Positions 47,448 to 59,500 of a stretch of DNA of 64,000 nucleotides are shown piece after piece; within the stretch, counting starts at the first letter, position 1, and every line of letters starts with the position of its first letter. Source of the stretch: Clavelina lepadiformis. Lineage: Eukaryota; Chordata; Ascidiacea; Aplousobranchia; Clavelinidae. The notes below the pieces were generated by a model. The model did not search any database. It saw only the letters and a program-made list of their open reading frames with translations, and was not told where the DNA came from. The stretch covers positions 4,838,501-4,902,500 of the forward strand of contig NC_135247.1 of NCBI RefSeq assembly GCF_947623445.1, given 5' to 3'. The position numbers and the translations under genes were made by a program.

Positions 47448-48789
47448 GACAGATTACAAAAAGCAAATAAGAATTATATGTATATAGTTGCAAGCATTGT
47501 TAGCCAAACATCCATACAATCCACCAGCAGGGGACTTATAAGCTGTAAAAGTATCCCTGCAGCCTACACCCTCTTTCGTATTAGAAAAGAGCAATCTAAT
47601 TTTCAACTGTCAGCCTTTCACGTATTTGTGAGAAAGTATACGCATATGGTCTCCAAGAGAAGAAAAAGATTATGTATAATGTTTGAATTTGCAGAGATAA
47701 CTGTTTTAGAATACTAACGTCACAACCCGTTTTCGCATGGCTTGAGCTTGACTAAAGATTTCGGAGTCTTTGGCCGTGAGTGACTTTCACAGCTAAATAT
47801 GTCTGCAAATAGACAAAGTATTTGTTGAAACGCTTTGCAAATAAGACTTCGTTGTCGGTGTCCTGAGCCGTTGCATGGTGCAAAATTGGCGAGCGCCGTT
47901 GCTAATATAATTGTTGCCAGCACGTCAGGTACACGGTCCAGTGAGTTACGGTTTCTGCTTACAATACCGATCGTCAGTGGCTATCAACGATTAGTTTGAT
48001 TAGGTTATAAACATCAGACGACGATGTTCCTGCTGCTTGTTCAGTTTACAGTCAAATAGCAGAACATTGTAGAACGTCAGTTTAATACAGTAGCTGAAGA
48101 ATGAAGTAGGCTACCATGAATACGAAGGAGTATGCAGTATATATGCATGCTTTTTACGTTTTTCTTACGTAACGATAAATAAGTCGTAGTCATAAAACTT
48201 CACCGATCAAAAAATAATAATAGCGGCAATAACAAGTAATTTGGTATAAATTCGCTGAGTAGGTCAATCATGCATGGTACGGATTTGGTCATACGCGTTT
48301 AATTACAACGATGGTTCCATAACCGCGTCGTAACTTATAGAAAGCGAAAGTTAGCGGAAGTTTTAACGCCTGCGTGAGACATAAATACCGTATAACAGGA
48401 GTCATAAACGCAATTACGTAACCGTGATGTAACGACAAATATAAAACCGTTAATTATTTATGGAACTGATTGAGTAAAGTATTTGAGGTCACAAGCTGGG
48501 CAATCTATTTTGGCTAAATAGGACTCTATGAATGAATATAATCAAGGTCTAACTATAAGACTAAACGAGCAATCAAGTAAAATTAGTAAAATAACTGCTC
48601 TTATACTTTCCTTACCATAAATATTAGTGTAATGCAAAATAATCAACGCAATGTTACACAAAATTTTTAAGTAGCCTAAAGTCCTTACGCGTGTTTCATG
48701 TGATAGGTCGTTGACAATTTTGTGCAAAGTCATAATTATGCTGTTAATATCCGTCTTCGTTTGGTTTCTCAGGCCTCCGCTTTCTTATG

Positions 48790-49110
48790 CTTTTAATATA
48801 TTTCAGTGATTAGCCTACTAACCAATATGGAACTAATGTTCTTGCCTCCCAACACCACCCCAAAAACAAAACTAATGGATCCTGGGGTTATGCGCTGTTT
48901 GAAATCATCATTACAGAAAGAGCCTCGCTTCTCGTTGCATTTGAAGAAAAGAAAGATGAAAATAAGTCGATGTTTTACAGGCAATGAGGCTTTTAGGGTA
49001 AGTCAAGTTTAAAATACCGTCTCTGAAGTGGCAGTCACAAACTGTTTTAAAAAAGTCAACTTTGTTCGATTGAAAGATGAAGACGACGTAGAAGCAAATG
49101 AAAATAATGT
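48790..49110 (+). pseudogene. Pogo/Tigger transposase remnant
   Basis: The frame 48806-49012 contains MELMFLPPNTTPKTKLMDPG followed by VMRCLKSSLQ. This matches the catalytic-core segment of Tigger/jerky transposases, where FLPPNTT and Q-P-x-DxG precede the last acidic residue. Another frame downstream (CFKKVNFVRLKDEDD) matches the region after it. Reading frame is lost between and beyond these pieces and no termini were found, so this is an old fragment. Confidence 0.75.
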
Positions 49111-49618
49111 CGACAGGGACACATGAGGAACTTGGGAAAGACTCCGAGCATGTGGCTAATTCTAGAAACGTGTGATTTGAGTGAGTTATACCGAAAGTGG
49201 TGCAGACGTCATAACTTGTGAAACAGTAACAAAGATCGACTTTTTCCTGACCAACAAACTGCTGCGAAAGATGGCGATCCTGTATAAGAAACCGTTTTAA
49301 TCGCAGTGGAAGATTTCAATAAGACAACTGGTTCGATATCTCCAAAGCTACGAAGATAGCGAGGAAATGTTAGATTTGCAAAAATTAAGCACTTTGCTAA
49401 TAAATGATGACGTTTTGTACTGTGTTACGTGACAAGCAGCACTACACAAGTTACATTTCACTGTAGATTAAGGGCGCCCAAATTTTGAGCCCCCGAGCTA
49501 CGATTACAAAAGGCCAGTTCAAAAAGATCGTCCACGAACAACTGCTAAATGTATCTAACTATATAGGCACTTTATACATAAAATATTTAATGATTTTTAC
49601 TTATAAAAAGGTTTAGGT

Positions 49619-49890
49619 CGGGGGTGTTCAAATGGCGGATCTCGATCCGGATCTTTTCAACTTTTTGTGTGGATCTTCCAATGTAGTCTTGCAGCTGTAG
49701 CACACTTCACTTTTGACTTTTACAAAGTATAAATATGTTGTAGGCCCTAGAATGTAGGGTACATTTACATAAATAAAGCACCATAAAAATTAAAGCATGT
49801 CCAATATGTTTGCTATTCGTATTTAGTGGATCATCACGTTGTCAGGTTTGGTTGTGGTGGATCATGGCAGAAATCATTTGAACACTCCTG
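49619..49890. mobile_element. hAT-type MITE with perfect target duplication
   Basis: Ends CGGGGGTGTTCAAATG and CATTTGAACACTCCTG are inverted repeats. The 8-mer gtttaggt flanks the element on both sides (49611-49618 and 49891-49898) without a mismatch. GGATC motifs recur inside (GGATCTCGATCCGGATC near the left end, GTGGATCAT twice near the right). 272 bp, non-coding, and by its intact duplication fairly young. Confidence 0.85.
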
Positions 49891-50706
49891 GTTTAGGTGA
49901 TAGTAGAACGACTTCCTTATACGTAACATAAAAAAACAGTTACTCGGTAAATATTCGAAAAATTATATACTGGTGTGGATCGACCGGTCGGCTACCTATT
50001 AACCCTGTAATATTAAATATATTATTGAAACAAAAGCGTCTTCGTGTACTGCATTTTCAGCGTGAGTTTTGCTAATTATGTGTTTTTTTGTTAAACTTGG
50101 AAACAAGACTGGACAATGAACTTCTTTGTTGAATCAAAAGGCAGTTTTGAAATGGATTATGGCGATTCGTTTTGCTATCTCCCATAAGATGCCGTTATAA
50201 GCAAATTCTACTGTACAAAGATCAGGAATATCTTAAATTCGACAATACAAATAGGATACACCTTTTTATGATCAAGTGCAATGCGTACGTGTAAATAAAG
50301 GTAGAAAATAACTGAGGTACTTGCATGAAATACAACGAACCGTGCAAAAAAGATATAATTGGTCCCGTTTAAAACTAGTTAGATTTAGGGATTAATCTTA
50401 GTTATGGTTCATGTGTCATAAACCATTTCATATCAGGCGTGTTTTGAAGCATCATTGGCTATGATACTTTAACTGATACCTTTGCATAGTGATAGCAACA
50501 ATTAAGAAAAATACAAATATAAAAACAATAACAATGCAACAGCATTTGAAGAAAGTAATTTGATGAAATACTTACGTAAACACTACCAGAGCTACTACTA
50601 CATCATAAAACCAGAGCCAATAAAAACAAATTTTAAAAATGGAAAAAGTTGTCTTAACATCTTCTTCATGTTGTATAAGAGAATATTAATCAGGAAAAAA
50701 TAAATG

Positions 50707-52729
50707 CTATTTTTTTGAAAAACACTTTGTAAAACCTGGGTAAGCACAATTAAATGTACATACAATCAGTGTCAAACAAACACAAATATAGAAAACTGTA
50801 ATAATCCAAAATGCCAAATAATAAACCAATGCTTCACAGTAGAAAGAGCTTTCAACATCACTTGTTTGAGGAGCATAGATTCTATACACCCACACATTTC
50901 CTGGAAAGAAGGATTTTACAAAGGAACTTTATAAATTTGCATTGCTTTACAGATGATGACATTCCAAGTTTTTCTTACGGAAATAGCAGTTAAAAACAAA
51001 ACATAATATATAATTGAAATGGGTTACATACCTGCAATAAACCACCCAAGGGCAAGAAAGAACCAGACAATACATAGTACAAAACATTTGCAGCTTCTGA
51101 TATAATTGTCATCTTCATCACGCAAATATGTGCATCTATAATCTACTATTCGATTCACAGTCCACATGATATCTATAACTAATCCCAAAAGTCCACCAAC
51201 AATCATCCAAATGGGTATCAGCTTTTCGGCAGAACAATGACCAACTGCTTGCATTCCTTGATTCAATTTAGTGTCAAAAATATTTCATACTGGTATACAA
51301 AATTCAATGAATTTTGGACCTTTTAGTAGTTTAAAGTTCATAGCAGAGTTTTCTGAAATCTAGGTATGCACAATTTAAAAAAATTCACTATTATGGTTGT
51401 ATTCTGAATCAGTTAATTCAAATCAAGAATTTAACAAATCCTATTCTGAATAAATTTCATTTTAGTAATGCTACAATAGCAGAATGAAGATAAAATAAAA
51501 ATGTTCCCATTTTAAACTTTCTGATTTAAATAAAGGGTCTTTCAAATTTGCAACACGTGGAAAGTCATGAATCCATTTACTTATCTTTTTCTTTCAAAGC
51601 AAAGTTACACAAAGTTACAGCAATGTTAACTGTGAGACATGAAAATGCTTTTTTGTGTGGGTATGAGCAAATGAGCTGTACGATATATGGGACAAATAAT
51701 TGACCTAATGACCAAACACTTTATACATTCTTGAAAAGAAAAAAATGCAATGAAAGATTGGAAATGCTTATTTAAGGACTATTAATCGGATCTAGTTTAA
51801 ATTGGCATAATTTGATTTTGGATAATTTGGGATTCTGAATTGCCCATCATTACTGAAATCAGAGTGGGATAGTCAACTAGCAAGTTACAGAACTTTAATA
51901 TAAACTTGGTGTACACTTACCTACAACAATCATACACAAGTGAATTGAAAGCATGACAAGAATTAGTGTTGTAGCACAGACTGCAAAAATAAAAAAACAC
52001 TTGAAAAATTAATTTTCCATAATATTACAAACTTCTTGCATAGCCTTAGATTGTAAACAGTGGTACCATATTCCTAAAAAGTTTTAACAATTAGTCATTT
52101 ATAAAAGTATATATAAATAAAGTTAAAACGAAACAACACAGTAGTAGGGATGGGCCGATACGAACCCAAACCCGAATAGATTCGCCGAATATCACCTTTA
52201 TGGAAAATTCGGGCGAACACGAATACCAACAATGGCGAACCCGAATACAATATTACTTATAAATTTACTGACTTTCGTAAAAAATGATGATCTAGCTTCC
52301 CGACAAAGCAAAACTAGAGTCAGCAGTACTTACAATGAATGTCGTTTTCCTGACGATTTTGCTTTTCAATCGTTTTTTAAACACTATTTTTTGAAAGAAC
52401 GCTATTTGTTTATCGATTACGTCATTTTAGAAGCAAGACTTGACAAATTTTGGAGAAAATTGTATTGTTTGGTTCTAATACGAATAGATTCGGGATTCGT
52501 TCGTGTCAACCTTCATGAGATTCGGGTTCGCACGAACCCGAATAATCTTCCTCGCGGCACATCCTTACACAGTAGTGATAGTCTGTGTATTGGTAACTTA
52601 ATAAAACTTACTTGTTTCAGACAATATTGAACTTGACTTTTTGAAAAAGACCCATTTTCCACTAGACATCTCATGTGCTTCTTTTATCTCCTCACATAAA
52701 GATACATAGTGCTCTGGTGGTGGAGACAT
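50707..52729 (-). CDS. TMEM272-like four-pass membrane protein
   Basis: Exons 52612-52729, 51921-51980, 51032-51256 and 50707-50900 join in phase 1 at all three junctions and give 198 residues. The start MSPPPEHYVSL opens a short cytosolic segment. Four hydrophobic stretches follow: TTLILVMLSIHLCMIVVG, LIPIWMIVGGLLGLVIDIMW, CFVLCIVWFFLALGWFIAG and LVYYLAFWIITVFYICVCLT. The HCSAEKLIPIWMIVGG block and the GNVWVYRIYAP motif after the third segment are typical of the TMEM272-like family of invertebrates and fish, whose function is unknown. Intron 1 contains a hAT MITE whose near end is 44 bp from the exon 1 donor. The last exon ends in a short cysteine-containing tail (TKCFSKK). Confidence 0.85.
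52145..52567. mobile_element. hAT-type MITE in TMEM272-like intron 1
   Basis: Ends TAGGGATGGGCCG and CGGCACATCCTTA are inverted repeats. The 8-mer cacagtag flanks it exactly (52137-52144 and 52568-52575). Inside are several GAACCCGAATA-type motifs in both orientations near the ends. The frame 52232-52630 (+) runs through the element and is spurious. A diverged copy is at about 9526-9869. Confidence 0.9.
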
Positions 52730-53537
52730 GAACTATACAATGGGCATTTAGAATTCACCTAATCTACTTCAGTTTATCTTTTCCTGAATAAAATACTAGG
52801 CCAATATTTCTTAATCTGGTGTTATTTTCATGATTCATGGTGGTATATTGGGCTAGACAACTGTGGAAAGCATGGCAACTGCACTGTGGAGATTTATCAC
52901 GCAGCCTTTGTTAAAGATGGTAGTTAGGTTAGGAGAATGAGTATGCAAAAAGTTTATTTTACCTGTATAAGGTTTAATTGGAGTTAGATTTAGATTAAAA
53001 GGTATATTTAGGTTAGTTTCAGGTTACTAGGCCTATGTCATAACATTTAAGTCAGGTTAAAAAGAAACTGTGATAAATAGCTTAGAACACACAATGTTTT
53101 CCGGTGAAATAGTGGCAGCTTAACAAGAAAGGAGGGTTTTCACTTAGGAAAGAGTTGCAAGAGGAAATAAAACTAGTTTTCTGCTACTTACAGTACATCC
53201 AAACTTGGGATTTCGTTTGTATACTAGGCCTATGCTCTATGCTCTTCCTTATTCGTCTTGAACTGTAATTATTGTAAAAAAGAGATTTTTCTTGGGGAGA
53301 GTCCCCAACCATAAACTGATACTGTACTGCTGATATAAAATGTCTGTGCTGCAGGCTGCCTGTGCCCGCTGTGATTTTGTGTTCTGTGTTGGCGGGAAAT
53401 GGCATCCACAAGCAACTCTAGGCCTAGTAACTTATTTTGCAAATTTAGTTTTTTTATGCCTTAGCTGGTTAATACTTAGTGATTTCTCTTTAGCAAGGTT
53501 ATATATATTCTGTAAAGGATCTGTATTTGTATTGATA
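52730..53537. other. Divergent intergenic region, TMEM272-like / MSH4
   Basis: This 808-bp gap separates two genes transcribed away from each other, so it should hold both promoters. No TATA box or named factor site stands out. Frames crossing 53184-53411 (-) and the upstream extension of the MSH4 frame from 53340 are not supported as coding. Confidence 0.5.
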
Positions 53538-56500
53538 ATGGCAAGTAGGATAGGCCCAAAGTATAATTTTGGGCTTTTGGAAACACCTGATAGCTCAGAC
53601 ATAACTTCTGGGTTTTCTGATACAACAGCGTTTTTGTCTGATGGAAATGATTCTTCTACACTTAGCAAAACTTCAGTTCCAACTGCATCTATAGTAGGTA
53701 TGTGGGTTTGTAGCTTTGCATGACCCAGAATGGAAAGTGTGGCACCCGCACAACAAGATTCATCAACGTACACCCCGAATATTTTACTCATCACACCGAT
53801 TTGTAATAAATAAACAAAAAAACTGTTTGTTTGAACGCCAATTTATAATAAATAAACAAAGAATTAAAGTTTTAGTGCACACCATAGCGCCAAAATATGC
53901 ATGTTTGTACGCACGATTTCTCATCAAAAACTGCCGAACGTTCAAGTTGGGTGTTTGACATATTTTTTGCTTCAAAGAAACTTGACTGCTAAACAAGTGA
54001 TACTGACAAGTGGTAGGCTAGCGCATGACATTGTGACAAGTTTATGAAACACACTGGAGCAAGGGTACCCAAAGTTTTCAAGAGTATGGGCCACATTTCA
54101 CTATTCGTTTGCCGAGACATGTTGCAAATTTGTTCAGATTTGTCATGCCAAAATTTCCCATCAAAGTCTTAGTTTAAAATATCTTGTATAATTTTAGAAG
54201 CAAAGTGTTGGGAGTTACGATTCATACCGGTACGCAGAATGATTACCAGAGCCAAGACAGTAGAAGGCATATTCATTAGTCAGACGTTTCGATGATACTA
54301 AATAGGCTTCTTTGACATTAAAGGCGACACTAAATGCTTTATGTTATGAAATGTAGCATATAATAAAAATTTATGTAATATGCTACCAAAACAAAGTTTT
54401 TTTATGCAATTATAGATTCTATTAAATCAACCTAAATTGTGAAACTTGTCGAGGCCTTCAACCTCTTGGCACAGAAATGCTTTGTCTGCAAAATTAACCC
54501 ACAGCTTTTTACACAGCACAGGTTTGCACAAACAGTTTCTATCGTCACCTAAATATGCTCCATTCATCGCTTTAATGACATTACAAAAACAGCTCTGCTA
54601 ACCTTACTCAGACACTGTTCATTTAAACCAGCCATGATTGCTGGTAGTCTTGAATGAGGCTGCTGCGGTGCAATTAGTGTGTGATTTTCATGTGTGTTTT
54701 ATCAGCACTCATACTGCCTGGTTATCAAATTAGGGATTTAGACTATAAAATGATCTTGATGATCTAAGGTTTGACACATATGTGATGAAACTCAGACTGA
54801 TGAAATCATGTGGGGTCACGATAGTGGTTCTTAAATGTTATACAATGGAGACTTTGAGTTAACCAAAATTTTGTGTTGAAGTGAGGGGCAAGTTCAAAAA
54901 CAAGTTGGTCTTTTATTCAAAGAGTAGTTGCCAGTAAATATACTGGTGAATGGATTTTTAAGAATATGTGTGTGCAGTTATTGCCAAAATTGTATCTCAA
55001 ATTTGGCTTCCTGAAGAAACCGGTCATTATGACATCACAATGTAAAAACAATATGCTTGATGACTGTGGTTTGTATTAAGAATGGTAGTAGTTGTAGGCT
55101 AGCTAAAGCATTTTATATGGAATACATCTACATTGTTAGGTGATTAGTAGCAAGTAATGTTTATTTTCAGCATAGGAATGTCATGGATGACAGCACATGA
55201 ACTGGTAAAGTATTCTTGTTTTTACCACAGTTACCAGACTAAGCCAGAGCCAGTAGCTAAGACTGAACTGTACTGTAGGTTAGCATAAACATTAACCAGT
55301 ACAAACACGCCAACGTTAATCTAATTTAGGCTTATTAGGCTGCCGTTATACACATAAGTACGTTTTAATTACACCTATTGCTATTTATTTGACGGCCACA
55401 TGAAACATTTTATTCATACTTGATCCAAATACCTGAGTCACCCTTACTATTTCTTTTATTGTAACGTAATAAGAGCCATTATGTTCATCATAATTAAGTG
55501 ATGAATTTGCGTTTTTTGCCGGTTATTTATAGCAATAACTGCTTAACCACTGCATATTAGTACAAATCCTTTTTCCAATATATTGACAACTACCCTTTGA
55601 TTTAAGGCCAACTTGTTTTTGGACTTGCCCCTCACTGTAAGTTTTCATAAAAATATTAATCGCAGATGAGAAAGTTATCCTGCCGCAAGATGCAGCTTGT
55701 TCTCATTTATCTAGTACAATTTATGCTTCTGCGAAACCAACAGATGGAATTTCTAAACATGAAAACTTTTCAGGTATATAAAAATCTTTGCTAATATAAT
55801 TTCTTCTGATCATACCCATAATGCTTCGGTTAAGTTATATAATTCATCTGTTATTAACAAACAGATAACTGTGGGTATTCTTAATAATGACTCAATTTAA
55901 ATAGTGTTCCAAGTTCCAGTTGGACCAGCACCTAGGCGCTCATCTTCTTTGGTCTGGACACCTAAGACGCCAGTTAATGCTGCTAGTTCCTCGGCATGTA
56001 GAACACCCAGCAGCATTATTCAAAGACAGTTAGATTTTAATTTAATGTGTTTGTATTCTGTTAAAGCAAAAGTGAAAGCTTAGTGTTCATGATTGTGTTG
56101 GAAATCCGAGGGTTGAATATTAACTGTAAGCAATTACTGTTTGAAGCATATTTTCCCTTTAGAAGTGAAAAAACGCCAACCTTTGCCTCAGTCAGAAGCA
56201 CTCCAAGGAGGAAGGACACTCCAAAGAGTAGAGGAGCTGATACACCGAGATCTCTTGAAGCTTCGGTTATTGTCGCTATTGTAGAGGGTAGAGGTGTAGC
56301 AAGGTAAGTTATTGTCCACCTGTCAAAAGAACTTAGTTTCATTTTCTGTTTTTTCTAGACTGCATTTTTAGGTATTTATTAAGATTTTGCTTTTTTTTGT
56401 AGTGGAGAGATTGGAATGGCATCCATTGACTTAAAGCATCCTGTTTTAATCCTCTCCCAGTTTTCGGATTCCCAGACTTATGTCAAAACACTCACAAGAT

Positions 56501-59500
56501 TACAACTCCTTTACCCAAAAGAAATTGTGTTTCCTAGCACGATGTGTGAAAATGGAAAACTGGATAAAGTTTTCAAAGTTGTTAATGAAAATTTTGAGGT
56601 AAGAAGAATTTATAACAGCACATAATGAGCTAACAGTTACTGCTCACATCTTAAGCTGAAGTATTTATGGGAAATCAGACTTTAGATGGTAAAGAAGGTT
56701 GAATTGAAACTAGATACACTAACACTAACTGTAGCTCAGATAAGCTGCTAAGCACCAGGTTCAGTTTTAAAATAGTATTCAATTTTAGACTTCACATGTG
56801 ACTTCACTTCCAAGGCGTTATTTTAATGAGGCAAATGGTTTAGAATTTATCAAGAAACTTGCAATGAAAGAAAACAACTCGATTGAAAAGGATGTCAAAT
56901 GCAAGTTAGCATGTTTCTTTATTTAAATATTATTGAATATATAATAATATTTAAACCTAACTAGGGGTGTCTTAATCCCAACACCAGAATAATCCAAACC
57001 ACTTAATAAGAAGCCTTGCTACACAATTTTGTTAATTTTAGTCAACACTTTTGCCCAAATTCTCAAAATTATCTTAAATGTTGGAATTTATGACAAGTTT
57101 TCATGTTTAGGCTTCTGTTTCCTGTCTAATGCGATTATTTAGGTGTTGGTGTATTGTCTTTTCCCGCCTTAGCCATACACAATCACAGATACAGATACAG
57201 ATTGTTGATAGTTGCTATCTTATTCAATTGTTTCATGTGATATTTGACCACTGCTCTTTGTTGCTGATTTAGTTATTGACAATAAGACACCTTATAAATA
57301 GATACGCTATACAGTTGAATCTGCTTTATATGACCCCCCTTTTTATATGTCCGTTTTGGTATGGCCTCGAATATTACCGTATAAAATTCTCCGTATTTTT
57401 GTATCAATTTTTTATGTCAGTTATGCAACTTGACAGTGATTCACTCAATTCACCTGCTGACGTTCACTTTAATGTTCCTGCCTAAAGTTAATGAAATATA
57501 TGATGATTTCGATATTTTTTCATCTTGTGTCTACCTACGTTATATTGATTCTGTTGTGGTTAAACGGTACTGTAGCAGTTTCGGTTAATGTAACCATTCA
57601 TATATTATGACCAAAATAGTCTGGTTCCAAAGTCGTCATAATAAGCGTAGTCTACTGTAACATATTTATTATTTACGTTTAAGTCTCTTCTGTTTCAGGT
57701 ATTATTGCTTGGCAGCCTGTGCTGCATTGGTTAAGTATGTGGAGTTTATTCAGAATGCAATTTATGCTTCTGAATCTCTTAGCATTGTTTACAAAGGGAG
57801 TGAACAGACGACACTGATTGATTCTGGCACTTGCGCAGTGCTTGAATTGCTCTGCAATTTAGAAGATTCAAAGTAATTGAAAAGATTGTACCATTACTTG
57901 ACATTTACTGTAGCACAGAAATTGTACCCGTTACATGCATTTTGTAACTCGCAGGAGTCGAATCACATTATTTGGAGTTTTAAACCATACAAAAACCCAT
58001 GGAGGTGCCAAGCTTTTGCGCTCTAACATTTTCCAACCACCAAATCATTTGGAAACCATTCAAGCAAGACTGGATTGTGTCACTGAACTTGCTAATTCGT
58101 CAGAGCTCTTTTTTGGGTGAATACTGCTTAGTAAACTTGTGCTAAAAGTCTATACCATTTACTAAACTTGCGTTTTTTTGCAAAAGATGTGGTTTAAGAT
58201 CAAGTTATTGTGTAATTGTACAATACACAAAGATTTTTCCCGGATTTACTATGATTGTTGTTGCTCAAAATAGGATGCAATCAGCATTGTCCAGGTTTGA
58301 AATTGATGTCGATAACTTGCTGGCATCGCTCGTGCGAATCCCAAAGCAAAACACTGACAGGTCAAGGGAGAATCACATAACCACTTGCATTCTTTTAAAG
58401 CATGTGCTTGAGTTGGTACCTGCATTACAGGTAAATCGTTTTTGTACATTTTTTTTTAATAAATTTTTTGGGATGAAAGATTTTGAAAAACTTTTTTACC
58501 AATTTAAAAATGTAAAATTTTTATTTCAGGATGCTTTGGTTGAGGGACAATGTGAAATTTTTCAAGCATATAAGGCAACACTGCATGATGTCAGATTTAG
58601 TAAGAATTATATAATATTTTGTGACTGTTTCATATTATATTTAGAATTCGTTACAAATTTCAAATTGTTAGCGTTTATAATGCCATTAACTGTTAGCAGT
58701 TATTGATTCCTGAAATGTTTAATTGGATTTTGCTGTGGGTTCAGCAATTTACCTTTGTCATTACCTCAAAATTCTACCTTTAAAATTCAAATCAATCGAC
58801 TTCAGTGATCTTTTACTTAAATTGCCTATGAGGATAAGCTTATTTTTTGGACCATTAGCTGATGAGAAACTCACAAAAAATCTGAGTACAAAACGTAAAA
58901 TCAATGAAAAAGGAAGTTAGACTTTCTGCATATTTCATTCAATGTAAATGGTCACTTTATTTTGCAGATCATATACTTGAACTGCTTGAAACTGTTATTC
59001 ACAAGGAGGCAAGATACCAGAAAGGTTTATTGAATATGAAAACACAACGCTGTTTTGCTGTAAAATCTGAAATCAATGGAGTTTTGGATTTGTGTAGGAA
59101 AAGTTACACTGAGTATATTGACGACATAAATGGTTAGTTATGTAATAATATAATTTCTTATACTGTAGTAAAATATTTGTCATATTTTTTAAGTTATGCG
59201 CAATAATTTGAAATTTGCTGTAGTTTAACAGTAAAATGCTGGGCAACATGAAAACGAAATTTCTTAATACTTTTATGCAGACCTCATAAGGCAACTTTCC
59301 GAAAAACATGATCTTCCCCTTAAAAGTTCTTTCAACGGTACTAGAGGGTTTCACATCCAGATGCCCGCTCCTAAGCAGTCCTCATCTTTTCCTGAAGACT
59401 TCATCAAAGTCGGTGTTAAAAATTTGTGATTGTGTTAAAAGCAATTGTTAACAATTGCCACTGAAACGCACCTAGGTTACCAAGACCAAAAAAACTTGGA

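Larger units (their letters stand above)
47030..50706. other. Gene-poor region before TMEM272-like gene
   Basis: Holds a possible exon (47051-47260, -), a hammerhead-like core (47411-47447, -), a decayed pogo/Tigger transposase (about 48790-49110) and a hAT MITE (49619-49890). The frame at 47720-47923 (-) begins with GTG rather than ATG; its hydrophobic start resembles a signal sequence, but there is no further support. From 49900 to 50700 I see nothing. Confidence 0.5.

Noticed and set aside
47720-47923. Putative secreted cysteine-containing peptide on the minus strand
   Set aside because: Starts with GTG rather than ATG and lacks splice partners or any family resemblance.
52232-52630. 132-residue plus-strand frame
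   Set aside because: Lies almost wholly within a MITE and runs antisense into TMEM272-like exon 1.
53340-53537. Upstream extension of MSH4 exon 1
   Set aside because: Human-like GPKYNFG sequence begins right after the ATG at 53538; the upstream frame has no similarity and looks untranslated.
56416-56625. Separate small gene starting MASIDLKHP
   Set aside because: It is MSH4 exon 5 read from an internal methionine.
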